Both the position numbers and the translations under genes were made by a program. Source: Deltaproteobacteria bacterium (GTDB taxonomy: Bacteria; UBA10199; GCA-002796325; JACPFF01). Taken from it: 64,000 bases of DNA. The stretch is taken from the NCBI GenBank assembly GCA_016183065.1, contig JACPFF010000011.1:1-64000 (forward strand), written 5' to 3'. The notes below the pieces were generated by a model that saw only the letters and a list, made by a program, of their open reading frames with translations, was not told the origin of the DNA and ran no database searches. Positions 8,745-17,511 of this stretch are shown piece by piece; position 1 is the first letter of the stretch, and every line of letters starts with the position of its first letter.

Positions 8745-9692
8745 ATGTCACAGTGTACGCACATGAAGATTTTTTCCGGCAATGCCAATCTCCCCTTGGC
8801 CCGTGAAATTGTGGAAGCGCTCGGCACGAGTTTGGGCGAGTGCGTCGTCAAACAATTCAGCGATGGCGAGACGTGGGTGGAGATCCTCGAGAATGTCCGC
8901 GGCATGCATGTCTTTGTCGTACAGTCCACCGCGCGGCCGGCCAATCAGCATCTCATGGAACTCCTGATCCTCATCGACGCGCTCAAACGCGCGAGCGCGG
9001 AGCGGATCACCGCCGTAGTGCCCTATTACGGATACGCCCGGCAGGAGCGGAAAACCCAGCCACGGACGCCGATCAGCGCCAAATTGGTCGCCGATCTGTT
9101 AACCGCCGCCGGAGCCGATCGCGTGGTGTCGATGGATCTGCATGCCGGACAGATCCAGGGGTTTTTTAATATCCCCTTTGATCATTTGCTGGCGATGCCG
9201 ATCCTGCTGGACCATATCCGGCATTGGGTGCCGACCGATGGCGTGATTGTCGCACCGGACGCCGGCGGGGCAGAACGGGCTCGGGCGTTTGCCAAGCGGC
9301 TCTCCTGTCCCCTGGCCATGATCGACAAGCGGCGACCGAGTCCGAACGTGACGGAAGTGATGCATATCATCGGCGAGGTGGAGGGACGACGGGCCATTAT
9401 CATCGATGACATGATCGATACCGGAGGGACGCTCGTCAAATCGGTCGAGGCCCTGCAGGCCAATGGCGTGAGTGAGGTCTATGCCTGTTGCACACACGGC
9501 ATTTTTTCCGGGGAAGCCGTCCAGCGGATAGAGGCGTCGCCACTGCAGCGGGTCATTGTGACCAATACGATCAATCTCTCCGAAGAGGCGCGGTGCTGCG
9601 AAAAAATTTCCGCCTTATCCGTGGCCCCGCTCCTCGCCGAGGCCATTCGGCGCATCGAGAATTCGGATTCCATTTCCTCGTTATTTATCTGA
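8745..9692 (+). CDS. prs: Ribose-phosphate pyrophosphokinase (PRPP synthetase)
   Basis: A 315-aa enzyme that makes PRPP from ribose-5-phosphate and ATP for nucleotide, His and Trp synthesis. Motifs include [39 protein letters not shown], and the PRPP-binding loop [15 protein letters not shown] 8745 and ATG 8763 (MKIFSGNAN, the usual family start) are both possible; no clear Shine-Dalgarno distinguishes them. It starts six bases after tRNA-Gln, so it is likely on the same transcript, released by tRNA processing. Confidence 0.94.
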   Translation: MSQCTHMKIFSGNANLPLAREIVEALGTSLGECVVKQFSDGETWVEILENVRGMHVFVVQSTARPANQHLMELLILIDALKRASAERITAVVPYYGYARQERKTQPRTPISAKLVADLLTAAGADRVVSMDLHAGQIQGFFNIPFDHLLAMPILLDHIRHWVPTDGVIVAPDAGGAERARAFAKRLSCPLAMIDKRRPSPNVTEVMHIIGEVEGRRAIIIDDMIDTGGTLVKSVEALQANGVSEVYACCTHGIFSGEAVQRIEASPLQRVIVTNTINLSEEARCCEKISALSVAPLLAEAIRRIENSDSISSLFI

Positions 9693-9714
9693 CGCAAGCA
9701 AGAAGGAGTGATGT

Positions 9715-10395
9715 ATGGAAAGAACAACGCTACAGGGGACAAGTCGTCAGGTGGGCAAAGGCCACGCGCGGCGTGCACGTGCTGCGGGTGCTGTCCCGGC
9801 GGTCTTGTATGGCAAAGGGCGTGCGCCGACCCCGTTGACGCTCGACCACAAGGCCGTGGCCCAGGCCCTGCGAACGTCGGCTGGATTGAATGTCTTGCTC
9901 GATCTCTCCATTGATGGTGGCACGGCCGTCGTCAGCCGGTTCAAGGAGATCCAGCGGGATCCCATTGCGCAGTCCTTCCGGCATCTCGATTTGCAGGCGA
10001 TTGATTTGCGGGAAAAGATTGATGTCGAGGTGCCGATCCACTTTATGGGGAAGGCCGAAGGGGTGAAGGAGGGGGGCGTGGTCGAGATGAGCCGCCGGAC
10101 CCTCGATCTCCGCTGTCTCCCGACCGCAATCCCGGAGGCGATCGAAGTCGATATTACCGCGCTGGCGATTGGCGATAGTATCCATGCCAACGACCTCCAG
10201 CTGCCGGCCGGGGTCGAATTCCCACATGCGGAAAACTTCAGTATTGTCCAGGTGGTGGCGCCACAAAAGGAAGAGGAAGTGGCTGTTGCTGCGCCAGAAG
10301 CCGTGGTCCCCCCGGGGGAGGTGCCTGCAGTGGCCGTGAAGGCCCCAGAGAAGACGGAAGCCGGTGCAACGACGGGTGCAAAGAAGGAATCGTGA
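9715..10395 (+). CDS. rplY: 50S ribosomal protein L25 (CTC form)
   Basis: A 226-aa protein that binds 5S rRNA. The N-terminal L25 domain (about residues 1-95: QVGKGHARRARAAGAVPAVLYGKG) is followed by the TL5/CTC beta domain (about 96-185) and an Ala/Pro/Glu-rich low-complexity tail ending TTGAKKES. AGAAGGAGTG lies 6-14 nt upstream of the ATG. The stop overlaps the GTG start of pth by four bases (GTGA), so the two are translationally coupled, an order shared with many bacteria. Confidence 0.93.
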   Translation: MERTTLQGTSRQVGKGHARRARAAGAVPAVLYGKGRAPTPLTLDHKAVAQALRTSAGLNVLLDLSIDGGTAVVSRFKEIQRDPIAQSFRHLDLQAIDLREKIDVEVPIHFMGKAEGVKEGGVVEMSRRTLDLRCLPTAIPEAIEVDITALAIGDSIHANDLQLPAGVEFPHAENFSIVQVVAPQKEEEVAVAAPEAVVPPGEVPAVAVKAPEKTEAGATTGAKKES

Positions 10396-10985
10396 AACTC
10401 TGTGTTGGCTTAGGGAACCCTGGCGAGGCATACGCCACGACGCGGCATAATATCGGATTTCTCATTCTGGATGCCTTTGCCAGGTGTTGTGCAGGAGAGT
10501 TGACGAAAAAGCGATTTTATGGGACGTGGGCCCAAGTTGAGGTTGCTGGGACGTGTTTGGGGCTCTTGAAGCCGCAGACGTTTATGAATATCAGTGGAAA
10601 ATCCGTTGCAGAATGTCTCGGATTCCTGCAGATCCCTCCGGCAGAGATGCTTGTGATCCACGACGAGCTCGATCTTGAGTTGGGTGAGATGAAATTGTCG
10701 TGGAACCGCGGCGCTGCTGGGCACCGTGGGGTGGAGTCGATTGCTGCTGCACTGGGAACGCGCGCATTTTGGCGCCTTCGGGTTGGTATTGGGCGACCGC
10801 CTGTGGGGAGCGATCCGACGGAGTACGTGTTGGCGCCTATTGCGCGGGGAGTGCAGGGAGGTGTGGATGCCGCGATTCATCAGGCATGTCAGGTGATTGA
10901 GCAGGTCTGTACCCTGGGACCAGTCAGGGCCCAAGAAATGTTGCATCGTGAGGGAGGAGGAGCGAATGAATCTTCGGGAATATGA
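10392..10985 (+). CDS. pth: Peptidyl-tRNA hydrolase
   Basis: A 197-aa enzyme that frees tRNAs from stalled peptidyl-tRNA. The N-terminal CVGLGNPGEAYATTRHNIGF contains the conserved Asn and the catalytic His. FMNISGKSV, VIHDELDLELG and the GAAGHRGVESI loop are also present. Translation starts at a GTG overlapping the rplY stop. The C-terminal tail extends over the rpsF ribosome-binding site and start by 20 bp. Confidence 0.94.
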   Translation: MKLCVGLGNPGEAYATTRHNIGFLILDAFARCCAGELTKKRFYGTWAQVEVAGTCLGLLKPQTFMNISGKSVAECLGFLQIPPAEMLVIHDELDLELGEMKLSWNRGAAGHRGVESIAAALGTRAFWRLRVGIGRPPVGSDPTEYVLAPIARGVQGGVDAAIHQACQVIEQVCTLGPVRAQEMLHREGGGANESSGI

Positions 10986-11376
10986 ATTGACCGTGATTGC
11001 GCGACCGGATCTTTCACCGGAGCAGGTCCGCGCCATCACCGAAAAAATCGTGGCCTTGGTGACCGCGGCGCATGGCACGATCCTTCACATGATTCCACTG
11101 GGCAAGCGGACGCTGGCCTATGAAATTGAAAAGGAGACGCGCGGACTCTATCTCTACTGGGACTTTGTGGCCGGGACGGCCATTGTGAAAGAATTGGAAC
11201 AGTATTGCCGCTTCTCCGAGGCGATCATCCGGTTTCTCACGGTCATGGTGTCAGCCACGCCCAATGTCGAGGCGCGAAAGGGTGAACATGAGGCCGATCT
11301 CAAGCGGCTCGAACAATATTTTGGCATCACATTGACCAAGCCGGCTGAACCGGTGGCGGTGGTACAAGGAGCGTGA
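10966..11376 (+). CDS. rpsF: 30S ribosomal protein S6
   Basis: A 136-aa S6 protein. MNLREYELTVIARPDLSPEQV is the standard opening, and GKRTLAYEIEKETRGLYLYWDFVA is the core RNA-binding and S18-contact strand region. GGAGGAGG precedes ATG 10966; the frame is open further upstream, but the family start and the ribosome-binding site fix this choice. It heads the rpsF-rpsR-rplI-dnaB group; no ssb lies between rpsF and rpsR. Confidence 0.94.
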   Translation: MNLREYELTVIARPDLSPEQVRAITEKIVALVTAAHGTILHMIPLGKRTLAYEIEKETRGLYLYWDFVAGTAIVKELEQYCRFSEAIIRFLTVMVSATPNVEARKGEHEADLKRLEQYFGITLTKPAEPVAVVQGA

Positions 11377-11379
11377 CCT

Positions 11380-11688
11380 ATGCAGATGGGCGGAAAAAAA
11401 CGGAAAAGCCGACGGCCAATCAAGAAAAAGCCATTGCGGGTGGATATGGCGGAGATCAACTACAAGAATCTCCGTTTCCTCCAGCAATTCGTCTCTGAGC
11501 GGGGGAAAATTGTGCCGCGGCGTGTTTCCAATGTGTCCGCAGAAAGTCAGCGGGCGCTTTCCTTGGCGATTCGCCAGGCGCGACAACTGGCATTTTTGCC
11601 GTTCGCCTCGAACCACAACATGGTCCATCGGGCACCAGGAGGGTCATATGCAGGTGATTCTGCGAGAGGACATTCCGCAACTCGGTGA
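11380..11688 (+). CDS. rpsR: 30S ribosomal protein S18 with C-terminal extension
   Basis: A 102-aa protein whose core ([50 protein letters not shown]) is a clear S18, the partner of S6 in the 30S platform. The Lys/Arg-rich N-terminus lacks the zinc-binding cysteines seen in some S18 paralogs. About 22 residues follow the usual LPF ending, and this tail overlaps the rplI ribosome-binding site and first codons by 41 bp. It lies three bases after rpsF. Confidence 0.92.
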   Translation: MQMGGKKRKSRRPIKKKPLRVDMAEINYKNLRFLQQFVSERGKIVPRRVSNVSAESQRALSLAIRQARQLAFLPFASNHNMVHRAPGGSYAGDSARGHSATR

Positions 11689-12097
11689 CGCGGGCGCCAT
11701 TGTGCGGGTCCGGGACGGGTATGCACGGAATTTTCTCATTCCGAAAGGCTTTGCGGTCCGCGCTGATGGCTCGAATATGCGGATGCTGGACCATGAACAG
11801 CGCGTCGTCTCCGCGCGTCAGGTGCGTCTCAAGAGCGGTGCGGAGCAGGTTGGCGTACAGATTCGCGCGTTGACCCTCGTGTTTCAGCGCGAGGCCGGTG
11901 ACGAGGGGAAGTTATTCGGGTCGGTCACGAATAGCGATATTGCGGCGGCATTGGCGGAAAAGGGCGTGACGGTTGATCGGCGCCGCATCCGGCTCCCCGA
12001 GGCGATCAAACACGTCGGCGAATTTCTCGCGGAAATCAAACTCCATGCCGAAGTGCTGGTACCGGTCAAGATTCGTGTTGATGCTGTTATCCCATGA
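11648..12097 (+). CDS. rplI: 50S ribosomal protein L9
   Basis: A 149-aa L9. The N-terminal domain ([34 protein letters not shown]) contacts 23S rRNA. A charged connecting helix leads to the C-terminal domain with [22 protein letters not shown] lies about 5 nt upstream of ATG 11648, which rules out the longer open frame. It begins inside the rpsR tail, and its stop overlaps the dnaB start (ATGA). Confidence 0.94.
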   Translation: MQVILREDIPQLGDAGAIVRVRDGYARNFLIPKGFAVRADGSNMRMLDHEQRVVSARQVRLKSGAEQVGVQIRALTLVFQREAGDEGKLFGSVTNSDIAAALAEKGVTVDRRRIRLPEAIKHVGEFLAEIKLHAEVLVPVKIRVDAVIP

Positions 12098-13458
12098 CGT
12101 CTCCCGTGCTGGAAAAAATCCCGCCGCAAAATCTTGACGCCGAGCGCGCGTTGATTGGTGGGATGCTGATTGATCCCGAAGCGATTGCGAAAGTCCTTGA
12201 AGTCCTCTCGATCGAGGATTTTTATCACGAGGCCCACCGGCAGATTTTCCACGCCATTGTCGGACTGTTCGAGCAGAACGAACCGGTCGATCTGGTCACG
12301 ATGACCGGACGGTTGCGGACGCTGCAGAAGCTCGAAGGCGTGGGAGGGGCCGCCTATCTGGCCTCGTTGACCGATGCCGTGCCCACGACGGCCAATCTTG
12401 CGTATTATGCCACCACAGTCCATCAGCAGGCGGTTTTGCGTCGGCTCATTGCGGGTGCGACCGAGATCGTGCAGCTCGGGTATCGGGGAGGGGAGGCGAG
12501 CGTCGACGACATCGTGGACGAGGCCGAAAGGATCATCTTCGATATTGCGCAGCAGAAAATCCGGCAGTCGTTTTCCCGCATGCGCGATATCGTGAAGGCG
12601 AGTTTCAAGGCCATTGAGTTGCGATACGAACAGAAACGGTCGATTACAGGCGTGGCGAGCGGGTTTGCCGATCTCGACCGGCTGACCTCCGGATTGCAGC
12701 CCTCGGACCTGATTATCGTGGCCGGCCGGCCCAGTATGGGGAAGACGGCCTTTGCCTTGGGGATGGCCGCCAATGCCGCTATCGATGCCGGGATTCCTGT
12801 GGCCGTCTTCTCGCTGGAAATGAGCAAAGAGCAGTTGGTGCAGCGTCTCCTCTGTTCCATGGCAAAGGTCGATTCGAGCCGGTTGCGCGGGGGATATCTG
12901 GCGGATAGCGACTGGACCAAGTTGACGCGTGCCGCCGGCATTCTCTCTGATGCTCCGATTTATATTGATGACTCGCCCGCGATTTCTGTCCTGGAGATGC
13001 GTGCCAAGGCCCGCCGGTTGCAGCGGGAACGGGGGTTGGGGCTGGTCGTGGTCGATTACCTGCAACTGATGCGTGGCGGTGGACGGATGGAGAGTCGAGA
13101 ACGGGAGATCTCGGAGATTTCCCGTTCACTCAAGGCCCTGGCCAAGGAACTTCATCTCCCCGTCATGGCCCTCTCGCAGCTCAATCGCGCCGTGGAGAGT
13201 CGCAATGACAAACGTCCACTGCTGTCCGACCTTCGAGAATCAGGATCCATTGAACAGGATGCGGATGTGATCTGCTTTGTCTATCGCGAGGAGATGTACA
13301 ATGCCGAATCCCCCGAGAAGGGCGTGGCCGAGATTATTGTGGGCAAGCAGCGCAACGGCCCGACCGGTCTTGTCCGTTTGGCGTTCCTTCGGGATTATAC
13401 CCGTTTTGAAAATCTGGCCCGAGAAACCGCGCCGCCTGCAATGGCGGTGGATGCCTAA
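12094..13458 (+). CDS. dnaB: Replicative DNA helicase DnaB
   Basis: A 454-aa hexameric helicase. The N-terminal DnaG-interaction domain opens with PPQNLDAERALIGGMLIDPEA. The RecA-like domain has Walker A GRPSMGKTA (about residues 211-219), FSLEMSKEQL, Walker B LVVVDYLQLM, and the DLRESGSIEQDAD sensor and arginine-finger region. Full family length with no intein. It overlaps rplI by four bases and ends the ribosomal-protein/replication operon. Confidence 0.95.
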   Translation: MTSPVLEKIPPQNLDAERALIGGMLIDPEAIAKVLEVLSIEDFYHEAHRQIFHAIVGLFEQNEPVDLVTMTGRLRTLQKLEGVGGAAYLASLTDAVPTTANLAYYATTVHQQAVLRRLIAGATEIVQLGYRGGEASVDDIVDEAERIIFDIAQQKIRQSFSRMRDIVKASFKAIELRYEQKRSITGVASGFADLDRLTSGLQPSDLIIVAGRPSMGKTAFALGMAANAAIDAGIPVAVFSLEMSKEQLVQRLLCSMAKVDSSRLRGGYLADSDWTKLTRAAGILSDAPIYIDDSPAISVLEMRAKARRLQRERGLGLVVVDYLQLMRGGGRMESREREISEISRSLKALAKELHLPVMALSQLNRAVESRNDKRPLLSDLRESGSIEQDADVICFVYREEMYNAESPEKGVAEIIVGKQRNGPTGLVRLAFLRDYTRFENLARETAPPAMAVDA

Positions 13459-13494
13459 CAGACTGTCCGCTCAGAGTTTTTCAACCACCTAGGT

Positions 13495-14646
13495 TTAGAA
13501 ATAGAAATTAAAGGCGGCGGCATATTTATAATTCGCGCCGACCCGTTTGACCACGCCCTTTTCTTCTCCATAAAAGGCAAAGTCGAGGGTGGCCACAGGC
13601 CACTCCAGCGAAAAACCGCCAGTGGGATACCCCTGATTGGTTCCGCCACGGACCGAAAGCGTCGTTGCGGCAAAGGTGGGAAAGCGGAGCTCCGCCCCCG
13701 CATGGAGGCGGGTCCAGATGTCGCGCTTATCGGTCAGCTGACTTGCGCCGGCCTCGACGGAGAGTTCGTAGTCCCCGAGACGCGGATGGATGCCGATGGC
13801 GGCGTTGAGACTGTTGCGGGTCTTGTCAATGCCGCTATCCCCGGCAAAAAAGCGCGTATGCGCGACATCCTGGTACGTGACAGCGATCACGGGATTGACG
13901 CTCCACAAGATCGGAATGGCATAGCGGGCGCCAATATCGCCCCCAATGCCGAAGGCGCGCTTCCATTGATCGAAGCCGATAATCGAACCGAGCTCGCCCC
14001 CCAGGATGTCCCCGATTGTGACGATCTTGTCGAGTTGGAAACGGTAGATCCCCTTGACGAGGGCGCCAAGGACCAGGTCGTCATAGAAGAGACCGATCGA
14101 ACGTCCGATGGCCACGATCCCATCACTGTTCGTGTGCAACTCGAAATTTGGAAAGGCCCGGTTCCGCATGGAGACCGTGGTACGGCTGTCCGTCAACAGC
14201 GCCACGCCCCAATCCTTCCGTCCCATGGAAAAGAGAGTGAGTGCGTAATCGACCGACTGGAATTCGCCCACGTGCTTGTTAAAAAACGTCTTAAACACAT
14301 TGATGTCGCCGTCATCGGTGGCCGAATTTTTGAGATCATCGGAGAGATCAAAGAGATCCTTGACCATGGGAATCAACTTTTGACTGAACCCGACATCATT
14401 GCCAAAGGCGGAAAACCGCCACGACGGTTTCAGGTCATGCAGGGTCGCGGGATTATAAAACATGTCGGTGGTGCGGCGGCCGCGCATGGTGAGAAAGGCA
14501 TTCCCCATCCCAAGCGCGCGGACGCTCCGAGCCACACTGGGATATTGATCCCCGATATTTGTCTCGCGGGCGTGGATGATGCTGCTACTGAGGAAGAGAC
14601 ATCCGAAGACCATGGTGAGACCGAGATGTCGTATGCGTCGATTCAT
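13495..14646 (-). CDS. Predicted outer-membrane beta-barrel protein
   Basis: A 383-aa protein with a signal peptide (LTMVFGCLFLSSSIIHA). ARSVRALGMGNAFLTMRGRRTTDMFYNPATL is reminiscent of PorV/FadL-like or conjugal-transfer-type barrels. Many alternating amphipathic strands follow, and the last residue is Phe (FNFYF), as in BAM-dependent barrels. The start ATG 14646 has GAAAGGGA upstream; the frame is open seven codons further. It lies 21 bp downstream of the lipoprotein gene on the same strand, so the pair may function together at the outer membrane. The transported substrate is unknown. Confidence 0.72.
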   Translation of the reverse strand: MNRRIRHLGLTMVFGCLFLSSSIIHARETNIGDQYPSVARSVRALGMGNAFLTMRGRRTTDMFYNPATLHDLKPSWRFSAFGNDVGFSQKLIPMVKDLFDLSDDLKNSATDDGDINVFKTFFNKHVGEFQSVDYALTLFSMGRKDWGVALLTDSRTTVSMRNRAFPNFELHTNSDGIVAIGRSIGLFYDDLVLGALVKGIYRFQLDKIVTIGDILGGELGSIIGFDQWKRAFGIGGDIGARYAIPILWSVNPVIAVTYQDVAHTRFFAGDSGIDKTRNSLNAAIGIHPRLGDYELSVEAGASQLTDKRDIWTRLHAGAELRFPTFAATTLSVRGGTNQGYPTGGFSLEWPVATLDFAFYGEEKGVVKRVGANYKYAAAFNFYF

Positions 14647-14667
14647 AGGATCCCTTTCTCGCCTCAT

Positions 14668-15453
14668 TTATAGTGTTGTATCGACCGCGGTGCAGTTGTC
14701 AAAGTTGAAATCCGCGCAGCTGGTGACCGACGCGGACTGGAATGTCGAGACCGAACTGGGGCTGTCGCTCAGCTGACAGGTCGTGATGTCCTGGAGTTCG
14801 GCGAGCGAAAAACCGGTGTCGGTCGAACGGTCCTTCAAAACGCAGTAGTTTTTCCGCACCACCTCGACCAGCTGGTTATCGGTGCCGAGATTGCCGAGAA
14901 TGAGGTTGTTGTCCGCATCGAGGAAATCCGACTGGACATCGGCGCGATGCGTCGCGGTAATGTCGGTCGCGGTCACCGTGCTGGTGCTGATCGGTTTGGC
15001 GGTCATGGTGGGGAGGGCAAAGGCCTCGATTGCCTGGAGCATACCGAGTTGAAAACGGTAATTGGTGGCATCGGCAACGGTCCCGGTAAAATCGGTGAGG
15101 GTGGTGATGGCCAATCGGAGGTCCGGAAGGCCGGTCGCGCTGATCGTGGCCACCAAGGCACTGTGAATCTGCTTGAAGGCCTCACTCTCGTTGTCTGTAT
15201 CAGAGAGGGTCTCTGCCAGATCGAGGAGCTCGACGCCCGCGCGTCCCGAGTAGGCCGAGGAGAGTGCCATCATGAGTTGGAAATTGGTGGCATCGTCGGC
15301 GAGCGCGGCGGACGCGAGTGTGACCGCTTCCGCGTAATTGCCCGCATCCAGTGCGGAGAGCACATCGTCGAGTGCCTTGTCGCTGGCCGTACCGCACCCC
15401 GCCAACATGCAGAGCGCGCATGCAAAGATCCCCCTCCATCTCTTCCAGTTCAT
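14668..15453 (-). CDS. Lipoprotein with TPR-like N-terminal region
   Basis: A 261-aa protein with a lipobox, LAGC at residues 17-20. The next segment (LDDVLSALDAGNYAEAVTLASAALADDATNFQLMMALSSAY) reads like a pair of TPR helices. The remainder is Thr/Ala-rich with a Cys-containing C-terminus (CADFNFDNCTAV). It is the upstream partner of the predicted barrel protein at 13495 and could be an accessory lipoprotein for it. No specific family is recognised. Confidence 0.7.
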   Translation of the reverse strand: MNWKRWRGIFACALCMLAGCGTASDKALDDVLSALDAGNYAEAVTLASAALADDATNFQLMMALSSAYSGRAGVELLDLAETLSDTDNESEAFKQIHSALVATISATGLPDLRLAITTLTDFTGTVADATNYRFQLGMLQAIEAFALPTMTAKPISTSTVTATDITATHRADVQSDFLDADNNLILGNLGTDNQLVEVVRKNYCVLKDRSTDTGFSLAELQDITTCQLSDSPSSVSTFQSASVTSCADFNFDNCTAVDTTL

Positions 15454-15541
15454 GTGAATCCCCCAGTGCGATCAGTCCTGAAAAAAATGCCGAGGCGGAA
15501 TGTACAGGGGGCAATGGCAATAAGTCAAGGTATTATGGGCA

Positions 15542-16252
15542 CTAAAAGTGGACACCAGCCGCCAGTCGCGTCCCCCAATCGACCGCCCAGCCACCACGAT
15601 AGACTGTTGTCAGACTCCCACCAATGTTCTCGCGAATTGTGGAACGCCTGATCGGTCCCGCTGTCCCTTCGGCACTGATGTAGAGCGTGTCATGGTAGAA
15701 GAGCAAGCTTACACCACCGCCGGCATCCATGCCACCCCCCCATTGCTCGACACGCGTCTTGCTGCTTCCGCTTGCTGCCGGAAGGATGTTGAAGTGGAGA
15801 ACCCCGCCCATGGTGACATAGGGGAGGATCCGCACAGAGGAAAAGTGCGTGAGCGCGTTGGTCACAAAGTTCCACCGGGTCCCTACCCGGGCCATGACGA
15901 GGTGCTGCTGAATGTTTGCCGTGCCAGAGGTGCTGTAGTGGCCGCTCAATTCAAAGGCGAGGGGATCGGTCAGATTCCAGCCGAAGTTGAATCCGAAGAG
16001 CGGTTCAATATCCCGCGCGTTGTCGATGCCGTCCGCCGTGTTGGTATCGAAATCGGCGTTCCGTGCCCCGGTCACGAGTTGCAGATAGGGTCCTTCATGA
16101 AATCCCTCAGGGGGTCGGGCCCACGCCGTTGCCGTGATCGGGAGGAGGAGGAGTGCGACCGAGCATGCCACACCGATCGGTCGTTGCCTGAAGCGCCATA
16201 CGCGGGTGGAGTGGGTGGATTGCGCCTTTGCCGTTGCTCCCCAGCTTGCCAT
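15542..16252 (-). CDS. Outer-membrane beta-barrel protein (OmpA/OmpW-like porin fold)
   Basis: A 236-aa protein. A signal peptide core (VACSVALLLLPITATAWA) follows a long basic N-terminus, so the start may be internal. The mature part begins FHEGPYLQLVTGARNADFDTN and contains repeated amphipathic strands ending in Phe (LAAGVHF), typical of an eight-stranded barrel. FGFNFGWNLTDPLAFELSGHY and VRILPYVTMGGVLHF are characteristic strand-turn-strand stretches. It is divergent from rdgB. Function beyond membrane location cannot be assigned. Confidence 0.7.
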   Translation of the reverse strand: MASWGATAKAQSTHSTRVWRFRQRPIGVACSVALLLLPITATAWARPPEGFHEGPYLQLVTGARNADFDTNTADGIDNARDIEPLFGFNFGWNLTDPLAFELSGHYSTSGTANIQQHLVMARVGTRWNFVTNALTHFSSVRILPYVTMGGVLHFNILPAASGSSKTRVEQWGGGMDAGGGVSLLFYHDTLYISAEGTAGPIRRSTIRENIGGSLTTVYRGGWAVDWGTRLAAGVHF

Positions 16253-16414
16253 GGTGGGGAATTCTATGTTACCGCCGCGATGGATGTCAATGCGGAGACG
16301 TGTAGCGGACCGGATGTGTCTGATGTCGATCTCGACGGGAATGGCAGATTGTGTCGAAGGATCGGCGGCGGAGCGGCGTCGCAGCGATTTCGGGTCGCGC
16401 CGACCGGTTGCGCG
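16253..16414. other. Gap upstream of rdgB, no gene supported
   Basis: A 162-bp stretch between the divergent barrel gene and rdgB. Short open frames run through it on both strands, but none has a ribosome-binding site or recognisable protein features. One plus-strand frame stops in the ATGA at the rdgB start. It presumably holds both promoters; no clear -35/-10 pair is visible. Confidence 0.5.
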
Positions 16415-17014
16415 ATGAAACGGTCAATCATCTTTGCTTCGACGAATGCACACAAGTATCGAGAGCTGGAGTGGCTCTTAGGCGAGGGCCCGTGGCGACT
16501 TGTACCGCTCGATGCGGCGTTGGTGAAGATCATGCCGCCGGAAGAGGGGACGAGTTTTGCCGAAAATGCCTGTGGCAAAGCAGAGGCTGTTGCACAGCAC
16601 CTGGGCAGCTGGGCCCTTGCGGATGACAGTGGGCTGGTGGTCGATGCTTTACAGGGAGCGCCGGGGGTCGTTTCTGCCCGATATGCGGGACTTGCACAGG
16701 ATGCGACAGCCAATAATCTCCGGGTCTTGTGCGATTTGATCAATGTCGGTCCGGCCGAACGTGCGGCACGCTTTGTCTGTGTCTTGGCCCTTGCGCGTCC
16801 CGAGGCAATAACGCGGGTAATTGAAGGGCAATGCTGCGGGATGATCGCCATGATGCCGCGGGGCACTGGTGGATTTGGCTACGATCCCCTCTTGTATCTC
16901 CCTGAGCGGCAGTGTACCATGGCCGAATTGCCCCCGGCGGAAAAAAACCGTCTCAGTCATCGGGCCCGTGCCGCGGAAAAGATGCGCGAAATCTTGCTTG
17001 AAATCTGTGCATAA
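16415..17014 (+). CDS. rdgB: Non-canonical purine NTP pyrophosphatase (Ham1/RdgB)
   Basis: A 199-aa house-cleaning enzyme that hydrolyses dITP and XTP to monophosphates. SIIFASTNAHKYRELEWLL is the substrate-binding N-terminus (family consensus ATxNxxKxxE). TSFAENACGKAEAVA, LADDSGLVVDALQGAPGVVSARYAG, GFGYDPLLYLPE and LSHRARA complete the set. ATG 16415 gives normal length; the reading frame is open far upstream as an antisense shadow of the barrel gene. tRNA-Pro follows 24 bp downstream. Confidence 0.93.
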   Translation: MKRSIIFASTNAHKYRELEWLLGEGPWRLVPLDAALVKIMPPEEGTSFAENACGKAEAVAQHLGSWALADDSGLVVDALQGAPGVVSARYAGLAQDATANNLRVLCDLINVGPAERAARFVCVLALARPEAITRVIEGQCCGMIAMMPRGTGGFGYDPLLYLPERQCTMAELPPAEKNRLSHRARAAEKMREILLEICA

Positions 17015-17038
17015 GACGATAGTGAGTGCTGGCCACTT

Positions 17039-17113
17039 CGGGGTGTAGCTCAGCCTGGCTAGAGCGCTTGCTTTGGGAGCAAGAAGTCGGAGGTTCAAAT
17101 CCTCTCACCCCGA
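17039..17113 (+). tRNA. tRNA-Pro (anticodon TGG)
   Basis: Acceptor CGGGGTG pairs with CACCCCG. The D arm is GCTC-AGCCTGGCTA-GAGC, the anticodon arm CTTGC-TTTGGGA-GCAAG, and the T arm GGAGG-TTCAAAT-CCTCT with the usual wobble/mismatch. The discriminator is A. The last 15 bases plus two downstream (17099-17115) are repeated exactly at 17257-17273, on the far side of a hairpin element. Confidence 0.95.
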
Positions 17114-17273
17114 CATCGCTCGAGAGGGCCACCGGCCCTCTCGAGCGATGTCGCGTGTGGGCGGTCTGAACCGCCCGGTTTCGACCGAGGCCGGGGACCC
17201 ACGCGGCGCGTGGGTGGCCGAGGAAGTCCCCGCAGCGCGAGAGCGCGAAGGGGAACATCCTCTCACCCCGACA
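17114..17273 (+). mobile_element. 3'-end hairpin element, copy B (after tRNA-Pro)
   Basis: Directly after the tRNA comes a perfect 17-bp stem with loop ACC (17114-17150). A second G+C hairpin follows, then the core with hairpins CCCACGC-GGC-GCGTGGG and GCGC-GAGA-GCGC around CGAGGAAGTCCCCG. The unit ends with a 17-bp exact copy of the tRNA 3' end, ATCCTCTCACCCCGACA (17257-17273), 158 bp from the original. The core matches copies A, E and H, while stem sequences differ and stay complementary. Transcribed with the tRNA, it would be a folded 3' trailer. Confidence 0.8.
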
Positions 17274-17511
17274 CCCATTCAGACATCTTGGATATTCCGT
17301 GGCGTTTTGTTGCTCGTTCGCCCCGTATTCGGCCATTCAGAAATTGCACCCATTCGCCCGGCGAGTTGTCTCTGGGGTTGATCATGAGGGATTTTTGGAT
17401 CCACGACATCATCGGCATCGCCGGCAGACCAGAAACAATATGCTCGTGAACTTCCGGCTGGTCATCATGAGTAATATCTGGTATGGACAGCCTGTCTGGA
17501 GTGCTGTTCCT
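17274..17511. other. Gap between element B and the HEPN gene, no gene supported
   Basis: A 238-bp region of lower G+C with short open frames on both strands but no start with a ribosome-binding site and no recognisable protein. It may contain the promoter of the HEPN-MNT pair and remnants of earlier insertions at the tRNA-Pro locus. Confidence 0.4.

Noticed and set aside
13702-14673. 323-aa open frame on the plus strand
   Set aside because: It is the antisense shadow of the minus-strand barrel gene, which has a signal peptide and a ribosome-binding site.
17114-17273. CRISPR-like array from repeated hairpins
   Set aside because: The units are not tandem with spacers of constant length, and no cas genes are present.
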